Of a stretch of DNA of 64,000 bases, positions 33,874-45,388 are shown piece by piece (position 1 is the stretch's first letter; the number at the start of each line of letters is the position of its first letter). This DNA comes from Bimuria novae-zelandiae CBS 107.79 (lineage: Eukaryota > Ascomycota > Dothideomycetes > Pleosporales > Didymosphaeriaceae). A program made the position numbers and the translations under genes. The stretch lies in the NCBI GenBank assembly GCA_010015655.1, contig ML976757.1:1-64000 (forward strand), written 5' to 3'. The notes under the pieces were generated by a model that ran no database searches, was not told where the DNA came from, and saw only the letters and a list, made by a program, of their open reading frames with translations.

Positions 33874-34525
33874 TTAGATCGAGCAGCTGCCAAAGTTGGA
33901 GTCGGCCTTTCCGATTTCCCATCCGGCGCACGACGGTTGGTTTTGAGCTCCCCATCGCTCACACTGGCCCGCGTTCATGTTCTGAGTGCATGGCTCGTCT
34001 TTCTTATCGAAGAGGGCGCAGAAGAAGAAGCTACACAGACGGGTCAGTCGATACAATTCAGTCGAGGACTAAGTTGGGTACTACCTGGTCGGGTTCGGGT
34101 TCTTATCGTAGCAGTTGAATTCCTCAACTTCGGTGTCGACACAGTTCGGTGTGAACCACGCGTAGAACTTTTGACCGGCGTTGGTAGTGGTGACCTAATT
34201 CCGTTAGCATTCAGTTACAACGCGCGATTGTTTGTATCTGTACTGAGGGTGAACTTACAGTCAAAACGTCGCTGGCAGCAGGAGTGCCGTCTTGGCAGGA
34301 TTTGGGCCATTTGGCCGCGGTAATGACCGTGTAGTTGCCGGTTGCGTTGTCAATATAGACACCGGAGCTTTCCTGGCAGTTCAGCCTGGTCCCATCGGGG
34401 CACCTGAAAGGGCCATCCGCTGTAGACGTCACTGCGCCGCATCCGCCGACACCGCCGCAAAGTCCTCCATTCCATTGAGCGAGCGCTACGGGAAGCAGAA
34501 CAGCGGTAGGGATGATGAAACGCAT
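33874..34525 (-). CDS. small secreted cysteine-rich protein (candidate effector)
   Basis: Three exons close in frame: 34525-34259, 34194-34085 and 34030-33874, giving 177 residues. Intron 1 has a GTAAGT donor and a GCTAAC branch-like site; intron 2 is 54 nt. The first 17 residues (MRFIIPTAVLLPVALAQ) form a clear signal peptide. The mature part has about a dozen Cys, an N-terminal Gly/Cys cluster and one NATGN glycosylation site, and no membrane anchor. No family is recognised. Size, secretion signal, Cys content and closeness to a transposon block are typical of fungal effectors, but that role is inferred. Only the exon-3 start is somewhat uncertain. Confidence 0.72.
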
Positions 34526-36046
34526 ATTGGAGACTTGGTTCGAAGCGAGTGATGTAGAGGTAGACTAAACAAGAGTGCAACCTTAGACGACAGTATGATC
34601 CAGTGCGGTGGTGCAGAAAAATCCCTGGCAATACCTCAATCTTTATAGTAACGACGTGAAGAGGATAAACAAGGATGTTTTGATCAAAACATACCTGTTT
34701 GCACGATTGACAAATATACCTGGTGCAGATTGCAGGGGCTACCCACTTGGCAACTTGGGAGTGATAAGTGATCCCACGAGGTCGCGGGTATTATGCATAG
34801 TTCGCTAAGAAACAAAGTGTTATGCGCACGATTATCCATGTTGTTTCTCCGTCTTGGCATTCAGGTACAAGCGGAAATGTATCGCGAGCAAAGGACAGTT
34901 GGACGACTTGGGTGATGCCACCGGTCGACATGAACAGCATGTGCTGCGAAATGGAAACCTGTTTCATGACAAATATCTCAGCGCTTTCAACTACTATGCG
35001 CACTAATTAGTCTTAAACTGTTCAGAAATCAATCTAGCCTGTAAATATAGTTTAATAATATAAGCTAAGATTCTCCTCGACCGAATATTTCTACGGTTAT
35101 TTTAACCATGTTATGATTGATAATATTCTTATAAGGTGAATGCAGCTATAAAAGATATTAATTTATATTAAGAGTTAGACTTAATAAGGTCATTGCCGAG
35201 CGCGCAGTGACGGACGCACTGTAGACCCCGCCCCATTGTTCGCGTTGCCTTGAGTGGTGCGGCGCAGGCCGCGCCTACCTCACGATGGCTAGCTATCCAT
35301 GGTTGAGTTGGTCCTTCTAAACCGCCTTCGAGAAGCCCGCACAGGCACTGTACCGTTTTGCGAATGTGTGGGGAGCGAAACATGCCCCAACCTCCCCATA
35401 CGCTGACCGGCACCTTCTCGGTCATAACCAATCAACTCGGCGGTATTCTGACTCGTGTGTACCGCACTCAGCCCCGTCCTCGAACTGGTTGTTGATCAGG
35501 GCGCTATTGCGCGCCGATAACAACTCTGTTGACGGTTGTTGAGTGCCCAGGTGGTGTTGGACGTGGGCTCGATTGGAAACGCCGGACCAGTACCAGTGCG
35601 TGCGCACAGGCAGATATCAATAGTATATCCACGGCGACCTTTGGCGCTTTGCGGTTTTCCGGGGTTTGGCATGATATCAACAGGCTCGGCGAAACTGTTA
35701 AATGCGACCTACGCTACTGGTTCACATCCGGTGGTGATCTAGGCCGCACACCAGGGTGGGCTGTACCCAGGGTTCAAATTTCAAAGAGCGCATGCCTCGA
35801 TTGCGGGGATTCTTGTTATCGCAGGTTGGCAAGCCCGTTGGCTCAGCGGTTTTCGGTTTGATGCGGGCGTCCATTACACCTACACTCGCTGCAAGCACGC
35901 ATGTGCGCAATTCACCATCTCGAACACACACCACGAAATACACTCGCTTGTCGCACTGCGTTTTGACATTTGAACACGAAGCTCGAAAGGGTGCCCTCGG
36001 AGCTGCGGACAAGGCGAATATGTAGCTACTACTGCCATTCGGATAT
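34526..36046. other. about 1.5 kb without a supported gene
   Basis: Contains the promoter of the secreted-protein gene. An AT-rich, TpA-rich patch lies at about 35010-35190 and looks like a small RIP relic. A GC-richer part at 35200-36030 has several overlapping frames without motifs. Confidence 0.5.
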
Positions 36047-37203
36047 CTACGGCATCCACCCCTTGACTTTGATAACCACTTTACTGAAGTGGCCGCCGCT
36101 GTACAAATACTGGAGGGCGGCTCTGCCTTCCTCGAACTTGAATACCCGGTCGACTACCGGCCTGATTTCTTTCTCCTGATAGAACCTCAGCATCTCCTCC
36201 AGTCTGTTTCTCGGTCCATTCAGGATGCCTTTGAGTGTGACGTTCCTCTTCAAGCACAGCAGATTCGTGTTCGTCCGGTCAGTGTCCTCGTCGATCTTTC
36301 CAGACAAGTATCCTATACACGCGATCAGGCCACCAAATTTCACACAGTCGAAAGATTTGCGCAGAGTCTTGGCACCACCGACCTCCAGAAAAACATCTGC
36401 GCCGGCATCGGCGGTTGCTTTGAGCACCGTTGCCTCCCAATCCGGTGCGGAATTGTAGTTGATGAGTGTTTGCGCCCCCAGCTTTTCCGCGCGCTGCAAC
36501 TTCGAATCCGAGGAGCTGGTGACAATAGCAGAGGCGCCTGCCGCGGAAGCAATTTGGAGTGCTGCCACCGAAACTCCACCAGTACCTTGGCAAAGCACCG
36601 TCTCTTTCGGCCCGATGATCTCGCCAGCTGGCCGCATGCTGTTCAGACTCATCCATGCAGTCAGCGCAGCGATGGGAAGGCAACTTGCTTCCTCGGCAGT
36701 GAGGTAGTCCGGTATTTTGACGACGTTATATGTTGGGAAGACGCGGTATTGAGTCAATACCCTAGGTGCAGGACCCCCAAAACCGTTTGCGACATCTGAA
36801 GCTTGCACCTGGCCAGCCAAGTGGGTTGCCGCAAATGTACACGGTCGCCTGCATTGAGCTGGAATGCTGGGTTTTTGTACGGGTCTGTAGTGTTGTTGGA
36901 GTATGGGCCGACAGCGACGACCACGCCGCACATGTCGCTGCATGAAACAATTGTTGGAGGATGCTCGACGGATTTGTGGTGATTGTAAAGACCCATTGCG
37001 ACTTCAAATGGTCAGTAACCGCGGCCCATATTGATGCGCCTCTTCAGCTCACCTTCCGTATCCCTGTAGTTCAAGCTCACAGCATGCACCTCGACTAAAA
37101 CTTCATCCTGCCCTGGGGCTGGACAATCCGTCTCTTCCAGCCTCAGCTTATCCAGTCCATCCTGGCCCGTCAACCACTGTCTTATCCTTTGCGGAGGCGC
37201 CAT
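36047..37203 (-). pseudogene. zinc-type alcohol dehydrogenase / quinone oxidoreductase with a 1-nt frameshift
   Basis: Exon 1 starts at the ATG at 37203 (MAPPQRIRQW) and ends before a GTGAGC donor. Exon 2 resumes after ...TTTGAAG with VAMGLYNHHKS. The medium-chain reductase fold is clear: EVLVEVHAVSLNYRD, DMCGVVVAVG, GDRV, ALTAWMSL, LCQGTGGVSVAALQIA (nucleotide-binding loop), LGAQTLINY and HFSKVVIKV at the end. Near 36836-36846 one base seems to be missing: GDRV lies in one frame and TFAATHLAG in the next. The rest is open. Either a sequencing error or a real lesion explains it. The family reduces quinones or enones with NADPH in the cytosol. Confidence 0.7.
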
Positions 37204-37576
37204 CTTCAACTAGAATCGAAGAAGCGACCGACTTCAGAATCGTGAACGTCAGTGTCGTAGGAGTGCTGCCCTTCCGTTTCCGCGTGATCAATCCGAGCAC
37301 TTCGTCAAGCCAGTCTCGGCGGTCTTGCGAAAAGGGAGGCGTGGGCATGGCGAAGGGGGCGACGGGTCTATGTATGCACGTGCTATCCTGCAAGAATTGC
37401 GATTACGCAGGGTGGCGGGAGTGGGAATAGACGAGAATGCAGGGCTATCGTCGGGCGACTCCTGCCGTTATATCTTGCCATCTCACCATGACGATAACGC
37501 TGGCGAACGGGTCATCGATCGGGAGAGTTCGGTTCATGGTGATGATGGGTGACATCAGCCGAGGTAGTGGGCGAGT

Positions 37577-37627
37577 TGCAGGGATCGATCGGGAACTAGA
37601 TGCAGGGATCGATCAGGAACGAGATGC
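37577..37627 (+). repeat. two-copy tandem repeat, about 24 bp
   Basis: Units begin GCAGGGATCGATC and end GGAAC(T/G)AGAT, in direct tandem. A related ATCGATCGGGAG lies about 65 bp upstream. Confidence 0.8.
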
Positions 37628-38218
37628 AGTTTCCGAGATCGGACGATTTGCTTCCGAAACACCAAAACCGAAAGATGACGATGTCTCACACAAGGCTGAT
37701 CTTTAAGGACATTAACAGGTATTATAACAAGGTTTGGGATTCTTTAGGGGGATTAATACAACATCTCATTAACTATATGTGTATATAACCGCCTTTCAGC
37801 TTCATGCGAGAGAACGATGGCCTGCGTATTGGCATTGCTGAGTTGCTAGACTAAGGCTCGCCGATGCTATTACTGGGTGCTATGAGTGAATTCATTGACT
37901 AGACGCAGGGCGTCCGGAGCGCCTACTCTAGTTACTTTGCAAAGTTTCCATGCCCTTCGTTACGCCCTTTCGCTTTCACGACCACCTTACCAGGTGCAGG
38001 CAGGAAATGACAAAGGAATAGTAGTAATACTTGTCTGAATGGAGAAGCGAGCCGAACACTGCGAAATCAGCAGAACTCAGACGAGGCTTAATCTAAGACA
38101 GTTGGACAACAAAGATATGTCATTGAGCCAACATACACGATAAAACGCTGCGGGGTAAGGTTGGAGCTTCAATGGGGGAGAAGATCTATAACACCATTTC
38201 ACGATGTGCATTGGAGGG

Positions 38219-38226
38219 TATAAAGG
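38219..38226 (+). promoter_or_regulatory. TATA-like box upstream of the RRM gene
   Basis: GGTATAAAGG lies about 130 bp before the ATG at 38355, followed by a CA-rich leader. Position and sequence fit a core promoter; not proven. Confidence 0.4.
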
Positions 38227-38354
38227 TGGATGAGGGCAAGGCTTCTGCTAAACAAAATAACCTACACACCTACCCTGAACCAGCTTCCGTTATCTAAAAA
38301 CTTCGGAACTTCGGTAACAAAACTTCCAAAACAAAAACCTGAAGGTATAAGAAA

Positions 38355-39840
38355 ATGGTGAACCAGGGTGGCACTTTGAGCTTTGACATGTCGCCGATGG
38401 GATGTCATCTAAGTTCGTCAGGATCCTTCGTCAGGATCCGGAGGCTGGACGCGAACACGGACGCCAGTGTGGTCTTGACCATGTTCGATGACGACCAAGA
38501 GCTTCACAAGAAGGTAAAGGAGATATATGCTGTTCCAACAGTTGGAGACTCCGAGGCTTGTGTGGAGTTCGAAACTGAGAATGATGCCGCCCGAGCCGTA
38601 TCCAAGTACCACGAAAAACGCTTCGGATGGAACAGGCACAAGACATCGCTCGAACGCATTCTCCCGACAGACATGAAACAATGCAACCATGATAGTGAGT
38701 GGACTGAGCGTAAAGAACACGATAAGAAGTGCCGCCTATCGATCTTTCTTCGCGAGCAGAAGAAAGAAGTGACCTTCACATCACAGACTGTGTTGGTCTC
38801 CGGGCTCAACCGGTCTGAGACAGTCAAACATGTCAAGAAATTATTGGGAGCGCAAGTCAGCGAAAAATCTTATGATTTCGAGGGCGAACTTGTTGACGCT
38901 GAAGATGTCTGGGAATATTTTTATCCCGTCCCTGGAGCAGGCGGTGAAGTCTTCGTCCGCTTTCATGACGGTTCTGCACGAGATAAAATTCAGGAATATA
39001 ACGGGACGTACTTCATGAACGAAACAGTCTATTTAAAGTGCGTTCCTAACTCGGAGTACAGACCAAACCCCAAAGGGCCGCAAAAACAGCAAGCCAAAGA
39101 AATCGCTCAAGTCCACATGAAAGGCCCGCGACAGTGAGAAGGTGAAGAGTACATTCGTGTTGTGCTATCCAAATTGGGCTATCCTACGGACGCCGTCAAG
39201 AAGGGAACTTTCTCTATGGGGCTGACCAGCGCCGTAGTATATGTCGATCCGGAGGATGCTCAAGCAATCTTAAGCCGCTTCCCAAAAAATGTTCCTCTTA
39301 TCTTGGGGAATCGCAATTTCTATTTCAACCTATTCAGAAGCAATAAATACAGGAACGAGGGCCAAACTTCCAGTCCACCGCAGGCAGCACTCATTATGCA
39401 GTCGAACAACAGCTCTGCCACGGATCTGCCGCTGAAGATCGACAACTTGAACCTTAGTAACAACTTCGGCCATCTATCTTCGAACTGGCGCGGCGACAGG
39501 ACGCCGTCCTGCAGCAACACCCCAGCAAATTAACTTCCAGTACCTATGGTACCATACGGCAGGCGCCCCAGGACACCTTCCCGAAACTGGTCACCAGGAA
39601 CTCAAGTCATCCTGAAGAGTTTGCCTGACAACGCCACCGAGCAGAACATCTGCGATTTTTTTTAGCAATTGCGGTATCAAGGTTTCCTCAGGCAAAGTCC
39701 ATTGCAATCCAAAGACGAGAAGCCTCGTTTTTGTAAGCTTGGGCAATCAGGGGGAAGTTGAGCGAGCCATCTGCGAGCTTAACGGGCGCAGCATGCTCGG
39801 AAGGAACGTTGTAGTTGAGCCTTGCAAGCCGCGCAACTAA
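38355..39840 (+). pseudogene. multi-RRM RNA-binding protein gene, decayed
   Basis: A single frame from the ATG at 38355 encodes RRM-like units: SFVRIRRLDAN... (about residue 30), TVLVSGLNRSETVKHV (about 135), EEYIRVVLSKLGYPTD (after 260) and QVILKSLPDNATEQNICDFF (about 415). The frame is cut by TGA at 39135-39137 and TAA at 39531-39533, both explicable as C-to-T changes (CGA, CAA). The last domain then shifts frame at a run of eight T (39656-39663); one T fewer restores NCGIKVSSGKV...ELNGRSMLGRNVVVEP to a TAA at 39838. Three lesions in one gene argue for a pseudogene. The first part (260 residues) may still be transcribed. Confidence 0.72.
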
Positions 39841-40187
39841 GCTTTGCGTGACTCCGCTGTTCAGACATCGTTTGGTCGGCCGAATCGTTGTTAAGGAAAA
39901 ATCAGCTAAGTCACCTCCATTTGTTATCACCTTTCGTCGTATAATTTGGAGGTTCTTTGAATTAAGTCAGACCACAGTACGATAGCTCTATATATTACTG
40001 TTAGCCGCTTCGTTGAAGTTCGATCAATCAACTTGCATTTTCATTAGAAATCCATGATTCAAATGATATGTCGTCATGCTCGAGCCCGTGCACTTATCCC
40101 TTCCGCAAACCAAGATGACCGAAAAGGCACTCTGCAAGGGAAAACCTCGTCGCGGCCCCAAACTCTTGCTGACAGCCCAGCCCCCCA

Positions 40188-40874
40188 CTAACCCCTTGCG
40201 GTGACAGTCCTCACCCTTGTCACAGTCCGCGTCATCGCGGGACGACTTGCCGTTCTTGTCGCAATCCGCGTTATTTCCGGATGTGATGCGGTCCTCGTTA
40301 TGGTGCCGCCTCCACGAGCGAACGTCTTGGTCACCGTCCTCGCGCTTCTCGTGATGGTTCTCGTAACCGACTTCGTAACTGCGTTTGCGTTCTTGGTCAC
40401 GGTTCTGGAAATCGTGCGGGTCCGATTGACCTAAAGAAGGAAACAAGTCAACGTGGGTACAAGAGTCGGCACCTGACGGAGGCTCACGGTCGCTGTGGTG
40501 CTCTGGGTGGTCGTAGTAGGTATCTGCTGGACTCTCGTCTCTGTCTCCTTTTAGGTCACCGTCTGCGTTTCTGTCTGCGTTTCCGTCCGAGTTTCAGTCT
40601 TCGTTTGCGTTTCCGTCTTGGTCCCAGATTGTATTTCTATTTGCACTCTGGTGGAAATGGACACGGAGGTGGAAACAGATGTGGATGTGACGGTCGAAGT
40701 GGGACATGAGCAGGTGGAAACGGCTGAAGGGAAGGTCTCCTGGGACGAAACGGTCGTTGAGGGAGACCTGGACGGGTTGGAAGTCTGACTAGAAATCGAA
40801 CTCACGGTGATGGTTGTGCGTCCGCTAGAACCTCCACCGGTGCCGCCGCCAGGCTGTCCAGAGCCTCCAGCTCC
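40188..40874 (-). pseudogene. Ser/Thr-rich repetitive protein, partial, with a stop
   Basis: A minus-strand exon begins after an acceptor at 40875 (GGAGCTGG: Gly-rich hinge), then Ser/Thr-rich sequence and a Thr-Glu-Thr-Gln run (about 40610-40556). An in-frame TAA at 40553-40551 fits a CAA changed by C-to-T. Beyond it the same frame continues to a donor at 40472; a 42-nt intron leads to an exon rich in RTVTRT-like units ending at TAG 40188. The upstream exon(s), presumably with a signal peptide, are not resolved. Such Thr-rich composition is typical of O-glycosylated cell-wall proteins; no domain is recognised. Confidence 0.5.
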
Positions 40875-42509
40875 CTACGCACGTTAGCGTGCTACAAGGC
40901 ATAACAAATGCCTGTGTGCGTATGCATTGAGAAAGGAAAAGGAAAATCGATGCGACCCATCCATCCGAGATCCTCTTAAGGAGCTGGGGCATCTAAGAGC
41001 CAGTTAGTATATCATACCATAGGTAGCATACATGTTGGAAAGGAAATTGAACGCCGTGAACTTGAAAACGCAGAGCATAGCAACATAACGAGACGTCTAA
41101 AAAGCTATAGCGGAAGTGTCAACAAGTACGTCAGTCTTGTTTTGACGATACTGGCAAAAGTCTTTGGCTGGAAGGAAGGGAGGGATACGATGCGCGTCGA
41201 ACATTCCCACCTGTCCCTCCTGTTACAAGGAATATCAGGTGCACTCTCTGCATCGGCTATGTAGACCGCATATTCAAGCGTAGGAAGTGGCTGGTTCTCA
41301 AGGTCGTCCTGAATTCGATGATCTGTTAAGGTCGTTGGTGACGATAAAAGAGTAGCTAAATTCGTCTAAGTAATCTTCAGTTAGGTAAGCATACTCGTAG
41401 TGTCCATGCCTCTCGAACTGGCTTTCACAAATAATTCGTGCGCGCATTCCACGCGTATGTCTGGTCTAGAGTGTCAATGTGTTCGCTTTTTTTTTTTCTT
41501 TGGGACTTTGTTCCGAGGTCCTCTAGGTTTGTTTCGACAGGGCACCACACCTGGCCAACAAGACAGAGGAGAATAGAATGATGAAGAAGGCATTAAGTGA
41601 GTTGTTGTTGGGACCCGGTGGGGGTGCCGGCTGGTTAGGGAACCAGCAAAAACACGATGCTGAAGAAGGCATTAAAGTCGTGTTACCCAGGGATAAAGGT
41701 CTAGTGGCTACACAGTGCATTATCTGTTGTTCCTCGCCTGATATAAGACAAGAATAATTTAACGCGTTGTGATCGGAAATAGCGTTACACGCGCGTCATG
41801 CAGTCCCACGCTTTTCTCGTCTTCAAGGATGTCTCACGCGCACTTGTTCGCACTGCGTGCATCTTGCGCTACTGTGACTGCCTTATTCCGATGCGAAAAG
41901 CCCCAATCTTCTCGTTTGCCTTGTGATCAACTTCGGGGCTACGATGAATTACCTGTTACCTTCAATCACAACGCCGCTAGGCGGCTCGGCCTGCGGCGTG
42001 GTGCTGACATCAGAAACTAAATACAGACTTGTATGCAGCCCTCGGCGCCACAAACTTACCGATAATACAGAGCTCGTACCTGTGTCAGTATGAGGTAGGA
42101 CTTCTTCACACAATGCGGGAGCTAGGCATCAATCGTACCTATGGTACACTTCAAACAGGGCCGCCTGCCCTCTGGTGCTGACAGCAAGGCAGTCTTCACT
42201 CACTGGAGTGTCCAGATTATTCATACAAGCCAGTGAGATTTTTCAAATTGTCCTGTTCAAGGTATCCTCTGTCATGGCCACCTGCATGCAGGTCGCTTGC
42301 GCTTCTCCGGGGTAAATGTCGTCCAAGTATTGGCTCGATTGCTCAATCTTCACCATCAGCCTCAATGCGTCGCATTTGAGCGCGCAGCACTTTAATGAAA
42401 GCTCCACGCTTGTTGGGAAGAAACTGTAATCATTAAATTGGTCTCCCCAGGCATGGAGTGACTGTACCGCCATACACAATCCTTCTTGTTTCTTTACCTG
42501 CATTGATTG
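40875..42509. other. about 1.6 kb without a supported gene
   Basis: Probably contains the first exon and promoter of the Ser/Thr-rich gene and the promoter of the oxidase gene. No other convincing frame is seen. Confidence 0.45.
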
Positions 42510-44467
42510 ATGTATATCAAGATGATTACGATCCACGTTATGTTGTTGTTGTTCGTCACGTATGTGGTAGCGGCTTCGAACCACGTGCTTGAGTTGACGT
42601 GGGCCAAGGGGTCTCCAGATGGCTTTGAGAGGGACATGATCTTCATCAATGGGCAATTTCCTGGTTCGTCCATTGAGCTCGAGCAGGGGAAGTGGGCCAA
42701 AATCACGGTCGTCAATAAGTTGCCATTTAACACCACGATACACGCACACGGTAGGCATTGTGCGAAAAATTTCAGGCTTCTCTGACCGCATGCAGGAATA
42801 CCTCAAACGAACACTCCGTGGACCGACGGCGTTCCTGGCATTACGCAACGACCTATTCAACCAAATGAGACCTTCACCTACAGATAGCGTGCGGATATAT
42901 ACGGCTCATACTTCTATCATGCACACGCTCGCGGTCAGATCGATGATGGCTGCTATGGGCCGATCACTATCAGACCGAAGTATGGCATCGTAAACCCATT
43001 CGATATGATATCCCGTACAGACTTAAAGCTGTTGGAAGCCGCCGAAGCGCGCGCCGCACCTTTGGTTATCTCCGATTGGCGCCACACAACGTCCATACAA
43101 ACATGGGGGCTTGAGCAAGCAGCGGGAACAGAAAGCGCCCTCTGCGTAGACTCGCTTCTTGTCAATGGGAAAGGTGCAGTTGACTGTTGGTCTCGCGAAG
43201 ATCTTACAAAGTACACGAGTCCTGCAGTTGCTTCGGTTTTGCAGCACGCCAACCTCTCGATCACGGACAAGGGGTACGTTTTATGCTTTCGGTCAATGGT
43301 TCTAAATGTCTAAATGACAATAAAATAGCTGCGTACCCCCTGACGGAATGGCGATATTGCTCCCTACCCCAGGCTTAAACATATCAGCCATTCCTCCCTC
43401 AGTATTCGACGTCTGCACTCCTACACAGGGTTATCGTGAGGTAATCAAAGCGCCGAGCTCTAAGAAGTGGATGGCTCTCAATATCATCTCTTCAGCAGCG
43501 ATCGGGACTTTTGCGGTGAGCTTCGACGAACATCCCATCTGGGTATTCGCCGTCGACGGACATTACATCGAGCCCCTGCAAGTTGAAGCGCTGATCCTCT
43601 CCAATGGGGAGCGTTATTCCATCTTCATACAACTGGACAAACCTTGTAGTAACTATGCCATTCGAATCGCTTCTTTGTCATTGCCGCAGCTCATCAGCAC
43701 TACGGCTGTATTATCATACGAGACTGCGGAGCCACCGAACGGAAGCTATCCTGGCACAGTCACTTCAAAGCCTTACATCAACCAGGCCGGTGTCAATATG
43801 ACTGCGGACGTAGTCTTCTTTAACCAAGCCGAGATGGTGTCGTTTCCACCGCAGTTTCCCTAGCCTGCTCCAGACATCGATCAGACGTTCTTTTTCACTT
43901 TGGATACCGCGGGAAGCTCCTATCTGTGGACTATGAATGGCACACGTTTTGGCCACTTTCTTGATGACTCCGATCTGTAGGTATCTCTAAATCAACCAGC
44001 TTCGAAAGTTGGCTAATAGTGATAGTCCTCTGCTATATCAAGACCCTCACGCTATCAATATTGGTGCTAATCTCACCATCGCAACGAAAAACAACACCTG
44101 GGTCGATTTGATCTTCCAAGTCAAATCGCTCGGGCAGCCGCCGCACCCCATCCACAAGCACAGCAACAAGGGCTTCATCATCGGCCAGGGCGAAGGAAAC
44201 TTTACCTGGAATTCTGTTGCGGAAGCCGCTTCCGAGATCCCGGAAAACTTCACTCTCGCTTTGCCACCATATCGAGATGGATTCATTACGCCGGCTACCG
44301 CAATTGGTCCCACATGGCTGGCTGTACGCTACCATGTTGTGAATCCAGGAGCTTTTTTACTTCATTGCTATATCTAGAGCCATTTGGACGGTGGCATGTC
44401 GATGGTGATATTGGATGGGGTTGATGCGTGGCCTGAGTGCCGGATGAGTACGCTAATTGAAGAATAG
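42510..44467 (+). pseudogene. laccase-like multicopper oxidase, inactivated
   Basis: Four exons close in frame: 42510-42750, 42796-43273, 43329-43976 and 44020-44467 (604 codons plus stop), starting with a signal peptide (ITIHVMLLLFVTYVVA). Copper-binding blocks are evident: TTIHAHG, YFYHAHARGQ, HPIHKHSNK. The motif HPIHKHSNK is typical of ascomycete laccase-like oxidases. Three in-frame TAG codons interrupt it (42885-42887, 43861-43863, 44375-44377). The C-terminal HCHIQSH motif reads HCY-I-stop-SH, so a copper-ligand His is also lost (CAT to TAT). All changes are C-to-T or G-to-A of RIP type. Intact relatives oxidise phenols outside the cell, often in pigment synthesis. Confidence 0.85.
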
Positions 44468-45388
44468 AGCCAGAAAACAACGGGATATCGAAGATAACAT
44501 GGTGATAATCCAAGTATATAGATACAACCGAAGGGATCCCGTAGGTTCAAAGGTTCAAGATTGGAAGCAGGATTTGAAGCATAAGGCGTCAAAGTTGTCG
44601 TCTCTGCACACGCGCTTGCAAGGTTCAGCCCATCCCATACCAGCCTCCTCGCCTTAGCGCATGACCATTCACCTCACACGTTGCCTGGCACATCAACGAA
44701 TGTTGTTGTTGCGTCTCAGTTTAACCCCATAAAGTCAAAATCCACGAACACGCCCAAACACCACCACCAGCACTTCAAAGATTACCCCGCAGTGTTCCCG
44801 GGTGATTATGTCCAATATTTCTGCTTTGCACAAAACTAGCATAAGCTGCTTTATTGCTCCGATCTGCTTCAGCTGAACCTTGGAAGCTGTCACGGTTTTG
44901 GCCTCCATGGCGATTCGGCTATGCGGCACGGTGCTGATCGTCGGACATATTCGCACTGCTCAGACACCAGAGTATTTTGGTCTCCCAATCACGACCTAGG
45001 TCTAGTAGGGATTAGTACCAATCACTATCTCTTAAAGAGGAATAATGTAGAGCTCTATAAAACTCTTGCTATAAGATCTACCTCATTACTGCGTTAGAAT
45101 TAATGAAAAATAGGTTAAAATCTAGCTTGTCGCGCGAGTACAAGCACTTCCCTGAAAACACAGTGACACAGTCAAAACAAACGCCGATCATGACGCACCG
45201 CCTAGCTTCGTCTCACCGCAAAAGAGCTGCGAAGCTTCATATCCCTGGTGCTCAAATGTCTCTCCAGGCCCGCGACAACCCTTCGTCCCACCAGCTCAAT
45301 CGCACCTCAACACCACGATGCTCGCACATCTCTCCGCGCTCGCATCATGCGCTGATTCTTCCATCAGTCGGTAAACATCCTTTACCCT
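44468..45388. other. intergenic, with a small AT-rich patch
   Basis: Nothing recognisable. About 44990-45130 is TpA-rich and may be a minor RIP relic. The true start of the next gene probably lies at the right end of this stretch; an ATG at 45318 is a candidate but does not splice cleanly. Confidence 0.45.

Larger units (their letters stand above)
37204..38354. other. intergenic with a short tandem repeat
   Basis: A divergent promoter region between the dehydrogenase and the RRM gene. A two-copy repeat (unit about 24 bp, ATGCAGGGATCGATC...) lies at 37577-37627. A TATAAA near 38220, about 135 bp before the ATG at 38355, may be the core promoter of the RRM gene. Confidence 0.5.

Noticed and set aside
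34791..35003. Minus-strand frame of 70 codons upstream of the secreted-protein gene
   Set aside because: No convincing start region, domain or extension; it could be a fragment, but I cannot support it.
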